A stretch of 15,234 nucleotides of DNA from Asterionellopsis glacialis (lineage: Eukaryota; Bacillariophyta; Plagiogrammaphyceae; Rhaphoneidales; Asterionellopsidaceae), in contig WKLE02000400.1 of NCBI GenBank assembly GCA_014885115.2, forward strand, positions 19,815 to 35,048. The letters run 5' to 3'. A model generated the notes under the pieces. The model saw only the letters and a list, made by a program, of their open reading frames with translations, was not told where the DNA came from and ran no database searches. The translations under genes and the position numbers were made by a program. Below are positions 1-8,505 of this stretch, piece by piece. How positions within the stretch are numbered: position 1 is the first letter of the stretch; each line of letters opens with the position of its first letter.

Positions 1-1585
1 TTAGTCAAGATCATGAATGAGAAGAGTGCATTGCCCAAAGAGCAAAGGACCACATTATCTTTATCACAATGGCAACTGCAGAGATGGTTCCAAGTGCAAG
101 GTGGACAAAAGAAGAGCTCCATAGTAAAACCATTGCTTACAGATGAACATAAATAACAAAGAGTAGTTTGGGCATGGTGAGTTGTAAGCTTTTGACACTG
201 TGCTAGTTGTGCCTAGCTTTTTTAATTGCTATGATATTGCACTAACTAGCTTTTTGTTTTCTAAAGATAACATTTTGACAAATACAGTGATGAAAAGTGT
301 CCAATTGCATTGCTAGACAAAAAACGGTTTTGTACAACATCTAGATGATGTGTGATGAAGGTGTTACCAAAGGCTGCACATGAACAAAGGGAGCCAAAGT
401 ACAGGAAACCAAAGATGCATTCTCATTGTTATCCAGTGAAAGTGATGTATTTGGGAGTCATAACAAATCCTCAGGAAGAACTGAACTTTGATGGACAGGT
501 GTACATGAAAAGAGTGAGCAATCAGGTGACAGCAACAAGGAGGAGTACAAACCAGAGGTTCAGTGATGACGTTGATGTTAACACAGCCTTAATGAAGGGT
601 GAATGGACAGATATTGTGACACTTAACATGAGAGCAGAAGAAGTGTTGGATGTAATATCACAGCACTACAACTTGGATGAATACATTGCAAAAAGATTGA
701 AGATAAATTACATGTCTTACACATGGAATGGAAAGAAGGAAACAAAGACATTAAATGGAAACATCATGATGGGGGAATTGGGAACAAAGACAAGACAGGA
801 TGGCAAAAGGGAACCATTGCTTTTAAATGAATTATAGTTAGGAGTGGAAGTGCAGGTTGGCAATGTTGTTGAAAAGGATTGCAGTTGTGATTCAAAATAC
901 ATGTTGAGAGTAATGCCAGAGATTGGACAAGTACTTCAAGAAAAGTTCAGTTGGGTTGCTGTGACGGATCCAGTTTACTTGGTGATGGACAATGCGGGTG
1001 GGTGGGCATGGCACCAATGATGCCAAAACTATCTATTACACAGGCACCCTGAAAGAGTATAAGATTGATATCATTTGGCAAGTACCAAGATCTCCAGAGA
1101 CCAACATGCTTGACTTGGGCATATGGATGTCAATACAAGCCAAGGTAGAGAAGATGCACCACATGCAGCAATGCCATCATGATGCATTGGCAAGGAGTGT
1201 GGAGACTGCATGGGAAAGCTACCTTGATCAAGGTGCTTTCTCATGAATCTTTAAAAGACTGAGGAGGGTTGTGCTTACCTGCATTGTTGATTACTGTGGT
1301 GAAAATAAAAAGGTGGAAGACAAATGTGGAGTGCTGTGCCAAGATGCAACAATTGTGGACTTAACAAATGACGATGAGGATGAACAAAATGAAAATATAT
1401 TTGATATCACAACTGATTTAGATGATAATGATGATGATTTAGGCAGTGTAGCATCCTTAGATTTTAGTAAAATCCGATCAACAACATCAACAACACGTCT
1501 TCTTCTTTTTGTTCTTCAAAATGTGAGCATTTCTATTTTTTTTCAGTATGTTTTTATGGAAAATCCTGAGGACCTCTTTAAGTAA
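1..1585 (+). pseudogene. Decayed mariner-like (Tc1/mariner superfamily) transposase, 5' end outside the window
   Basis: Remnant of a DDE/D transposase. The first codons read as a helix-turn-helix DNA-binding region (PKEQRTTL, LQRWFQ, then KPLLTDEHK, matching the KPxLTEENK block of plant and oomycete mariner-like elements). The catalytic motifs follow: first Asp in LLDKKRF (codon 316-318, normally DEKWF), second Asp in VMDNAGG (988-990), and Glu in PRSPETNMLDLG (1097-1099). The tail is strongly acidic (about 1350-1470). It is broken: in-frame stops at 154-156, 346-348, 835-837 and 1244-1246, and a frameshift near 997-1006, where GGTGGGTGGG looks like a 4-bp duplication that moves DNAGG out of frame with HGTNDA. 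Stops at 178-180 and through 193-270 may lie in an intron. The terminal inverted repeats are not identified. Family assignment is confident; the element is not autonomous. Confidence 0.85.
177..287 (+). other. Possible intron inside the transposase remnant
   Basis: A GTGAGT donor at 177-182, a branch-point-like CACTAAC at 240-246, a T-rich tract at 250-261 and a TACAG acceptor ending at 287 bound a 111-bp segment full of stops. Removing it keeps the reading frame between the helix-turn-helix part and the LLDKKRF catalytic part. This is inference from splice-site likeness and frame; an unrelated insertion or simple decay would also explain the stops. Confidence 0.4.
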
Positions 1586-1900
1586 TGTAAGGTTACTTTG
1601 AGGATCATGAAATAATGTACTGTTTCTACACACAAGGACGTATGTGCAATTTTTCTGTAAAATCCCTGTCCTTTGATTATCAATGGAGAAAGGAAAGGTA
1701 AAAGGTAGTCAGTAGTCTACATACTTGCATCGAAAAATAATACTGTAGAATCAGACTACTCTAACGGATGGAATAACGGATTGTAGGAATTGCAGAGATA
1801 CATAAACAGTTCGGTTAACTATACCGTACAGGTATAATAAAGGATGTTAGATTTTTTCGGAGTGAACAAGGTGTCTTACTAGTGTTGTGGAGTATATTTC
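1586..1900. other. Spacer, no gene seen
   Basis: AT-rich sequence between the transposase remnant and the first TACCTGGTA cluster. The right end of the transposon must lie in or near it, but no terminal repeat can be named because the left end is outside the window. The only structure noted is the inverted repeat at 1711-1760. Confidence 0.5.
1711..1760. repeat. Inverted repeat, 8-bp perfect outer arms
   Basis: AGTAGTCT at 1711-1718 is the exact reverse complement of AGACTACT at 1753-1760. Inside, TCTACA (1716-1721) pairs with TGTAGA (1744-1749), so a longer imperfect hairpin is possible. It may be the foot of a small foldback element; its role is unknown. Confidence 0.5.
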
Positions 1901-1904
1901 TACT

Positions 1905-2027
1905 TACCTGGTAGTACCAGGTATCTGATTTCCGAGTTACCTGATACCTGGTACAGGTACAGGTACGTGCTGGTACAGCAGGGATTTTTATACTCCTTAC
2001 CAGGTACCTGGTACATTACAAGGTATT
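1905..2027. repeat. TACCTGGTA / TACCAGGTA cluster, left copy
   Basis: Repeated, degenerate copies of the words TACCTGGTA and TACCAGGTA, which are reverse complements of each other, with variants such as CAGGTACAGGTACGTG. One GGTACC occurs at 2003-2008. The same vocabulary recurs at 3599-3860, on the other side of the gene at 2375-3019. It is neither a simple microsatellite nor a recognised transposon end. Confidence 0.7.
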
Positions 2028-2374
2028 CAACTAATATTGAGTTCTTACTTACAGGAAACCTCTGTATGTATCACACATACAATAGCCGTTGAAACCGATC
2101 TTCTTAAGAGAGCTTATTCTATACAAATAATAAAGTATTGAAGTGTTCATTACAAAAGGAAACTCGTTCAGAATATCTTACTTAGAGGTTTTCAATATTT
2201 CTTCGGAATGGAATGTTTTTTTTTCAAATTTTCACGGGACGGAACATATCGCTGTTACTTCTCCACTACTTTTCCATCTTCATTTCATGGGCCACCAAAC
2301 CGTGATTCATACTTCCTTCGTTTACTCAATTTTCCTTTTTCAGAAGCATATTATAGTAGTTAATTGACGGAACC

Positions 2375-3019
2375 ATGATGAAGTTTTCTTCTGCTGTTGT
2401 CGCTTGTTTATTGATTGCCGGCACTCAGGCAACAATTCATACGAGTCCAAAAATATCGGAAGGTTATGCCGATGAAATCGATGTCCCCCCACAGGCTCCA
2501 CCAATTGGAGAAAGTGCCATAGCTGCAAATCAGGCTAAATGCCCAATCGAAAATCAGCTTTACGCCTGTGGATCTCTTCGAGAAGATAACGATGTGCCCG
2601 AAGACTGCGAATGTGCATCCTTCTGTAACGGTGATTTTATCTCATGTGCCAGCCTTAACCAAGATATTTATGGCTTGGGCTGCACTGGAGTTTTAGTTGC
2701 TGGGTGTCAAGCATCTTCCTCTTCTGCTGACGATTCTCCTCCAGTACCTCCACCAACACCAGTATCGACAGCGGCTTCCTTACCGGCCAACGAGGAGGAC
2801 GATGAAGACAGTGACGAAGAAGATATTGACGAATTCGACAGTGACGAAGAAGACATTGGGGAAGAAGAAATTGACGAAGAAGACAGTGACAAAGACGGCG
2901 AAAGAGCAGACATCCTTATTGGTGGTGTCCGAGAGGAGGAAAATTCTTCAGCTAGGCACGTATCTGTAAGTACTCCCTTGCTTCTACTATCTGCAAGTTT
3001 CGTAGGATTTTTCTTGTAG
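2375..3019 (+). CDS. Secreted cysteine-rich acidic protein, probably GPI-anchored
   Basis: A 214-residue protein of unknown function that looks like a cell-surface or wall protein. Residues 1-19 are a signal peptide (hydrophobic AVVACLLIAG, cleavage expected near TQA). Residues 56-111 hold eight cysteines, enough for four disulfides, with the pattern C-x8-C-x12-C-x-C-x3-C-x6-C-x11-C-x7-C. A Pro/Ser linker follows (113-138), then an acidic block (140-176) with the heptad DSDEEDI at 145-151 and 155-161, rich in casein-kinase-2-like Ser sites. The C-terminus (200-214, PLLLLSASFVGFFL) is a hydrophobic tail after a small polar stretch, as in GPI-attachment signals. The start is the first of two adjacent ATGs, in good context with A at -3. 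A GTAAGT at 2969-2974 could be a splice donor, but the unspliced reading gives a sensible tail. Acidic Ser/Asp-rich secreted proteins occur among diatom wall proteins; that link is only a suggestion. Confidence 0.8.
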   Translation: MMKFSSAVVACLLIAGTQATIHTSPKISEGYADEIDVPPQAPPIGESAIAANQAKCPIENQLYACGSLREDNDVPEDCECASFCNGDFISCASLNQDIYGLGCTGVLVAGCQASSSSADDSPPVPPPTPVSTAASLPANEEDDEDSDEEDIDEFDSDEEDIGEEEIDEEDSDKDGERADILIGGVREEENSSARHVSVSTPLLLLSASFVGFFL

Positions 3020-3598
3020 AGTTTCAGATCTAGTTAGACGATCACACCGGTTCAAGGTCTCCTCTTACGGTCTTGCAACATCACCTCAATCTCTAGCATT
3101 TGGGGTGTGCACTTTGTAAAGAAACAGCACGTGTGGGTTCGAATTGTTTAAAAACTGTATACATAAAATTAAGATTATAAGTGCTTATATATTGAATTCT
3201 AAGATGCAACTGATAGTGAAGTGGTCTTTTAAAGATGACTTGGATTAATAAAACACTTGATTACATAGTAGTGAACCTGGGAATATTTTTTCAAAACGGT
3301 ACGTTTTTTTAGAATTCATTCACGCAAGAAAGAGGCTTTTCTGAATTGGTCTATCAAGTTATTTTGTTTCATGGCGCGAACGCTCTGAGCCCTTTCAACG
3401 CTATTCAGTCAGTCAATACAGTTGGACGTATCATGAAATATCTTACTACTCATTGATCCCAACGATTATCACACACCCAGGCAGGATGTGGATGCGGGTT
3501 GGGATTTGGGATATTGGGTTGATGCTTGACTGGTGAGGTTCTTCTCCGATCTATGTACTGTAACTACTATATCCAACGTACGTATGTACCTTGTAATG
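3020..3598. other. 3' flank of the surface-protein gene, no further gene
   Basis: Contains a likely poly(A) signal at 3247-3252 and an inverted repeat in which ATCCCAAC (3456-3463) is complementary to GTTGGGAT (3497-3504). No open reading frame of note is present on either strand. Confidence 0.5.
3247..3252 (+). promoter_or_regulatory. Likely polyadenylation signal AATAAA
   Basis: A canonical AATAAA about 230 bp after the stop of the surface-protein gene, in AT-rich sequence. Position and match are the only evidence. Confidence 0.4.
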
Positions 3599-3860
3599 TG
3601 CCCGTACAAGGTACCTGTATATAGGATGTGCAGTTTTATTACCTGGTATTTTGTAGTACCACACCAGGTACCTAGGTACCTGGTACTCTAGGTATCTCTG
3701 GTACTTTACCAGTACCAGCAGGTACCAAGGGTACTTACAGGTATCAATACCAGGTACCTAATACCAGTACCAGGTACCTTTTACAGTTCAATGTACCTGG
3801 GGTACGGTACCGTACCTGGTACCTGGGGTAATCTGCATGTACCTGGGTACTTTACCAGGT
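3599..3860. repeat. Dense palindromic GGTACC / TACCWGGTAC cluster, right copy
   Basis: Eight GGTACC hexamers start at 3610, 3667, 3675, 3721, 3753, 3773, 3806 and 3818, with many near-copies (TACCAGTACC, GGTACTCTAGG, CCTGGGGTACGG). Every unit is close to self-complementary, so the stretch can fold back in many registers on either strand. It lies between the surface-protein gene and the sorting-nexin gene and shares its words with 1905-2027. The function is unknown; it could be a degenerate palindromic satellite, a cruciform-forming element or an array of binding sites. Confidence 0.75.
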
Positions 3861-4123
3861 AGATATAGTAAGATAGTGTGACATGTACCTATTTCGTACA
3901 ATACCTGGATCTTTACGAATCATTATACTAGTATCAATGTAAGTAGGACTAATATTACATGTGCATCGCTAAATCTGTTTACAATAGGACAAAAAATCAA
4001 AACTTTGACAACGGCTAGTCGCACACGCTCACACATTTTTTAATCGACACGAAAAGGGACTCTCTAGAGCTAGTGTAGAAGTTTTGGGATATATTCTACA
4101 ACACACCAACTTGAAAGTGAAAT

Positions 4124-4125
4124 NN
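4124..4125. other. Two undetermined bases (NN)
   Basis: The sequence reads AATNNTCTTC here. The gap lies 10 bp before the ATG at 4135 and inside an alternative unspliced reading frame of the sorting-nexin gene, where ATN could itself be an ATG. It therefore affects the choice of start. Confidence 0.95.
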
Positions 4126-4134
4126 TCTTCAATC

Positions 4135-6608
4135 ATGTCAGAGAGGAAAGGAAAAAGAAGAATTGGACACCAAAGTTCGTAGTCATCGATAAAAAAACCC
4201 CATCGCACCTTGCACCTCGTGTTCTTTCTCCTCACAGCAAGCCTCCGGCCGTTGATAGACGCCACGAAGCAAAGTTAGTATTAGAGAGAAAATTTGGGCG
4301 ATTTTCTCTTCCGGCTTCCGTTGGAAGAAAATTCGAGGTCGACGTCTCTGACCCCGAATGGAAAAGCAGCCTCGAGGGGTGGCAATATCAACTTGAGGTT
4401 CGAAGAAGTGAGCTAGATGCCAATGCTGAAAGCTTCACAAAATCATGCATCTCTAGGTCACTTGCGGACTTTGCATGGCTAGAGAGTGCCTTACAAACTG
4501 AATTTAGTGGATCTCTACTTCTTCCGGTCCTATCCCAAGCGATTGGGACAAGTGATTTTTCAAATGATCAGCCACAGGTAAGAGGCGAATTGCTGAAAAA
4601 TTGGCTGAGCGATATCTTGAATAGTGTCCGTGGTCAAGGAGAGCTCGTACTGGAAATGGATTCAAAGCCAGTTGTAACTTCTGAAGCAATCCGAGTCTTC
4701 CTCTACCAGTCGGTCGATCGTCAATCAAATGGACACCACGACAAATCTACCCTGCCCCCAGCCAAGGTTTTAATGGAAAACGTGCTCATCAAAGCTAAAC
4801 GAGGTCGCTTTAATATCGATCAAGTTGATCATGTAGAGCCAAAAATGAAATCCTACGATTTTTTTTGTGGATATCCCGGATTGATGGTGTCGGGAAATAC
4901 GACACGGACTGCTGACTTACTCCAGGGAGAAAGAGATCTTGTTTCTGTATTCAAAGTTCAAGCTGAAACGTGCTCTGAGACCTTACTATGTCTCAATGAA
5001 GAAGAGGTACAACTTGCAGCCGCATGGAAAACAGTTGCAGTGTGCTTCAAAGAGATGTTAGCCTGCGAAAAGCATATAAAGAAAATCAAGGTACAAGACG
5101 GACCAGACCTTTCGCCTTTTGCGATTTTTTTGAACACGAATCGCCTCGAAGAAATCCTCGACGAGATGATCGAAGAAAAAATGGGACGAACCATACCGAA
5201 TTTAAAGCTTCTTGACGACATGATCAAGGCGTACAGGGAGGATATGATTACTGTTGAAAACTCATATTCTTGTTACTCAACAGCTGCTAAGCAATTAGAG
5301 ACAATGAAGACAGATTTAGACGAATTAGCTGGTCCATGTACATTCGCCGACCCGTTCAAAGAGTTAAAAGTCATAGTTTCTGGAAAAAACCCGAAAGCAA
5401 TGACACCAGAAGAAGAAACGAAGGTTGCTTTTGAGAGAATGATTGAAAATCATGAAATTATGCTAGCCTCCAACGTCGGGACGCTCTGCAAAAATAATCC
5501 TGTTCGGATTGGTCGCATGGCGTACAAATACTTTCAGGAGGAATTAACTAAAGCTCAATCTCTCAAGGCTTCATCATTTACTGCATTGAGTAAGGCGTTT
5601 GCCCCTAAGAAGTCCATAGAGGCTATGGAAGATAGACACGACGAAGAAGACAGAAAGGATCAAGAAAAGGAAGTATCTCTCCTAGAAGAGATTGCTGACA
5701 GTCTTAGGGCAATCAAGGATGAAAGCTCTAAAGTTGGTGACGAGACCACCCTAAGCACACTTGCTAGTGATGATGATACTGAAAGCTCAATATTCCTTGA
5801 TTATGCTGCAAAAGTTGCACGAACCAAGCCTGGGCGTTGGAATGCCAAGAGGGCCTTGACTATTTTGAAAGCTCTAGGGCTAGAAGAACCAGGTAAGCAA
5901 AAAATGGATCCAGAGACGCATCAAGTTCATGAAATGATTAATAATTTGGCAGCTGTTGTCGATAAATGTATGGAGGCCGCTGATCTAATGGTTATTTCTG
6001 GCAACCATGTTCAACAAGAGTTTGTTGAAGAAATGACAATGCTATTTGGAGCTGCTTCATCTGTAGATCCTTATACAGCAGACATTCTTGCCAAGGAAGG
6101 GATCCAAACCAAAGATTCACCTGGTTGGGGTGAGGAAGTGGACAATATTTTAGAGGAAGATGAACACTCTGAAGAAAATCGGGGCCGTTGTAGAGAACTT
6201 ACAGAAGACTACTATGATGGCAAACATTATGATTTGAATAATTTTTTGAAGGATTTAAAGTATTATCTTGAAGATTATAAAGATCGCGTAGCGGCGATGG
6301 AAAACTTTGTGTATATGCGAACTGTATGTGTTCAATTGGAGAAACACGTTGAAAGAAGCCCCGAAAATCGTTGGATCCATTCACTAAAGGACGAATTAAA
6401 CGAGCTTGCTCGCCGTCTCTTTGCACGAGTACAAGAAGAATCTGGAAGGGCTATCATGGACTTAATTAGATTGTGGGCTAAAACAGAAGATAAAACTGCC
6501 TCGAGGGATATCGACAATTTGAAGTCAATCTTGGATGAAATTCAAATCAGGCTAATGTCTGAAGAAATTCCATCCTATGTCAATCTGTTGGAAGATAAGG
6601 AAAATTGA
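4135..6608 (+). CDS. Sorting nexin-like protein with divergent PX domain and BAR-like helical region
   Basis: Probably a peripheral membrane protein of the endosomal sorting nexin (SNX-BAR/Vps5-like) class. The model joins 4135-4178 to 4238-6608 (804 residues). PX domain at about 46-172: KFEVDVSDPE as first strand, WQYQLEVRR, then ISRSLADFAWLESAL (from residue 86) matching the RRYSDFxWL block, and a final ELLKNWLSDIL helix. The usual Arg-Tyr of RRY is Ser-Leu here and the PPLPxK loop reads LLLPVLSQ, so canonical PI3P binding is doubtful. Long amphipathic helices follow at about 242-470 (BAR-like), then an acidic linker (about 477-535) and a second helical region (about 580-800). The frame is open without a stop from 4074, so the first ATG/GTG/TTG of the long exon (TTG at 4590) is not the start, as it lies inside the PX domain. 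The 5' end is uncertain (NN at 4124-4125; intron 4179-4237). It converges on the transporter gene, 169 bp away. Confidence 0.75.
4179..4237 (+). other. Probable short intron near the 5' end of the sorting-nexin gene
   Basis: Begins GTAGTC at 4179 and ends with a strong pyrimidine tract and acceptor, TTCTTTCTCCTCACAG, at 4222-4237. Removing 59 bp joins the ATG at 4135 (A at -3) in frame with the PX-coding exon. Without splicing, that ATG meets a stop at 4180-4182. The donor is only fair, and 59 bp is short. The alternative is an unspliced frame starting at or before the NN. Confidence 0.45.
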
Positions 6609-6777
6609 ATTTTTCTAAATATAAAAGGCATCCTGTATTTGTCGATTAGTGTAGTGGTGTCAAAGATATATGTGTAGTACATGTACGAGAAAGAAAATTT
6701 GTTGTCAGATTCAAGTGCGATAACTTATAATTTTATATCAGCGTAAATAATCTAATTTCTATATGTTTATTATTAAT

Positions 6778-8154
6778 CTATTTCGATGTGATCTCTTTAT
6801 TGTTAAATCCAACTAATCTATAAAAGTCAGAAGGTTTCAGAGTGTTTGCTAAACATGCCATCACGATTAAGAATCCTCCTACAACATCATTGGATCCAAA
6901 GTTTTCATGGAACATTAGAGAAGCAAATAATGCAGCCCACAAAGGTTCCGTTGCCAAGATAACAGATGCTTCTGCTGGTGGGACTTTACCTAAAGCCGAA
7001 ATTTCAACAAAGAAATTAAATGATGTCGACACAATACCTGTCCATGCGACTGCTGCGGCAACATTTTGCAGAGATGGTTCAAAGAACAGATTGGGTAATG
7101 TGTACATTTCATATCCAGGTTGGAACATCCATCCGTCGCACAAACACCATAAGCATGATATTAGGGCAGTGGTGGCAACTAATGTTGCTGTGACGGGTAA
7201 AGCTTGAAAAGGATGATCTTTCATCATTTTTTCACTCATGTAAACTCCCGTACCAAATCCTACAGCTTGGATTAAGGCTAAAGCATCTCCCATACCAATG
7301 GTAGCCGAAAGCCCACCTCCAGCTGGGTCAAATAATTCAAGAACTCCTACACCTACCAAACACAATGCAGCGGCTAACCATGTTTGTGGTGCTTCTTTGA
7401 GTGACATGGGTTTCTTATCAATAAAGTATTCCAATGCCGGACAGACCAAGACTGTAGCAGACCCCAAAAAGGAGACTGTAGCTGGACTTGTATCGACGAG
7501 TGCGATAGATTGTGAAATGTACCCCAAGGATGTAAAGCACCCGCCTAAAATGGCTGGGAGTCTTAAATTAGGTTGAATTTGAAATAAGAAGGGTGAAAGA
7601 GCTAGACTTGCAAAGACCATTCGTGCCGATGTAGCAGCTGATGCAGGCAATGCATCATTCATCATAGCACCAAGAGGAAAGTTGGTTGCGTAGAGACATG
7701 CAACAGCAGCTAACACAAGACGTGGACCCAAATACCCCTCCAAGAGATTATCCAAGATAGAGGAAGGAGATGATGATGAAGCGGCTTTTGCTGATAGATC
7801 TATTGTTCCAGCATTCTCTGCTTGATCTAGTAGCATTGATGATGCAGCAAAGAGAGGTGCAGCACTTTTATGACTACTGTCAGAAGTACTGGTTCTTGAT
7901 GCTGTTTGGAATCCTCCTCCATTGTTGGTAGATGAAGAAAAGATTGCAGTACTTCTTCTCATTCTTGTATCGTGCTCAAGGACACTTTTGGGGGTCTCCG
8001 TGAAAGTCAGTCTTGCGTTTTGTTGAAGTGCCGATCTTGTTGGCCGATCTTGTGAAACTTTGCTTGGAGTAAAGCCAGAGCATTGTGACTGAATCAAAGA
8101 GACAGCGATTAATAATCTAAAAGCATTCCGTCGCACCGTACACCGCTGCTGCAT
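6778..8154 (-). CDS. EamA/DMT-family transporter, probably plastid-targeted
   Basis: A drug/metabolite-transporter-family permease, probably moving a small metabolite across a plastid membrane; the substrate is not predictable. From the ATG at 8154 it has 458 residues. The N-terminus has a basic segment (RCTVRRNAFR), a hydrophobic core LLIAVSLIQ, then CSG-FTPSK with Phe28 at the predicted cleavage site, which is the diatom ASAFAP-type plastid signal. A long Ser-rich linker follows to about residue 137. Two EamA repeats follow: about 142-275 (NFPLGAMMN; DTSPATVSFLGSATVLVCP; ending GVGVLELF) and 287-439 (PPAEASVILATEPLWAALF; then VVGGFLIVMACLANTL), giving about ten membrane segments. An in-frame ATG 13 codons upstream (8193) would give 471 residues but a very long n-region, so I prefer 8154. 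AATAAA on the minus strand (6766-6771) lies just after the stop. Family assignment is firm; plastid location is inferred. Confidence 0.9.
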   Translation of the reverse strand: MQQRCTVRRNAFRLLIAVSLIQSQCSGFTPSKVSQDRPTRSALQQNARLTFTETPKSVLEHDTRMRRSTAIFSSSTNNGGGFQTASRTSTSDSSHKSAAPLFAASSMLLDQAENAGTIDLSAKAASSSSPSSILDNLLEGYLGPRLVLAAVACLYATNFPLGAMMNDALPASAATSARMVFASLALSPFLFQIQPNLRLPAILGGCFTSLGYISQSIALVDTSPATVSFLGSATVLVCPALEYFIDKKPMSLKEAPQTWLAAALCLVGVGVLELFDPAGGGLSATIGMGDALALIQAVGFGTGVYMSEKMMKDHPFQALPVTATLVATTALISCLWCLCDGWMFQPGYEMYTLPNLFFEPSLQNVAAAVAWTGIVSTSFNFFVEISALGKVPPAEASVILATEPLWAALFASLMFHENFGSNDVVGGFLIVMACLANTLKPSDFYRLVGFNNKEITSK

Positions 8155-8505
8155 CGTCTTTTTTATGGCGAAGCTATCGAATTGGTCGTGCATCGTTACT
8201 ACTACTTATGTACTTGTACTTGCTGCTTAGTGTGTGGTGGTGCAAGTTTATTCTCTTTGGAGCGTTTTGTGATGATGTTTGAATACCACAAAAAATCTTT
8301 AGAACGCTAAAAAAATCATGTGGCCAGTAAAAAATGCACATGTGGCGTGTCTTTTTACCTCCTGTGCTTGCAGATCCCCTAATTATTTGATGCCAAACAT
8401 ATGTCATGTGTAGAAAAGACCTTAAAAGGTACTTATTATACTGGTTACTTTTTACATAAGCTCTGGTATGTTGTTATGTATGTAAAAATAATATTATCAA
8501 GGAAT
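8155..8505. other. Upstream region of the transporter gene
   Basis: AT-rich sequence expected to hold the promoter and 5' leader of the minus-strand transporter gene. No clear TATA box or conserved element can be named. The short minus-strand open frame within it has no protein-like features. Confidence 0.4.

Noticed and set aside
2697..2969. Open frames on both strands over the acidic region of the surface protein
   Set aside because: They are shadows of the GA-rich acidic codons; their products are low-complexity Ser or Lys/Thr runs.
3599..3860. Copper-response (GTAC-core) binding array as in green algae
   Set aside because: The GTAC core is the target of SBP-domain factors of the green lineage; without evidence of such a factor here, the match of a 4-base core is too weak.
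4029..4265. Minus-strand open frame over the 5' end of the sorting-nexin gene
   Set aside because: It crosses the NN and overlaps the PX gene on the other strand; no protein features.
4578..4583. GTAAGA splice donor after CACAG inside the PX region
   Set aside because: Reading straight through gives the expected final helix of the PX domain (ELLKNWLSDIL), so splicing here would damage it.
4590..4592. TTG as start of the sorting-nexin gene
   Set aside because: The frame is open upstream to 4074 and that part encodes most of the PX domain, so a start here would cut the domain.
6842..7576. Plus-strand open frames across the transporter
   Set aside because: They are antisense shadows of the well-supported EamA coding sequence.
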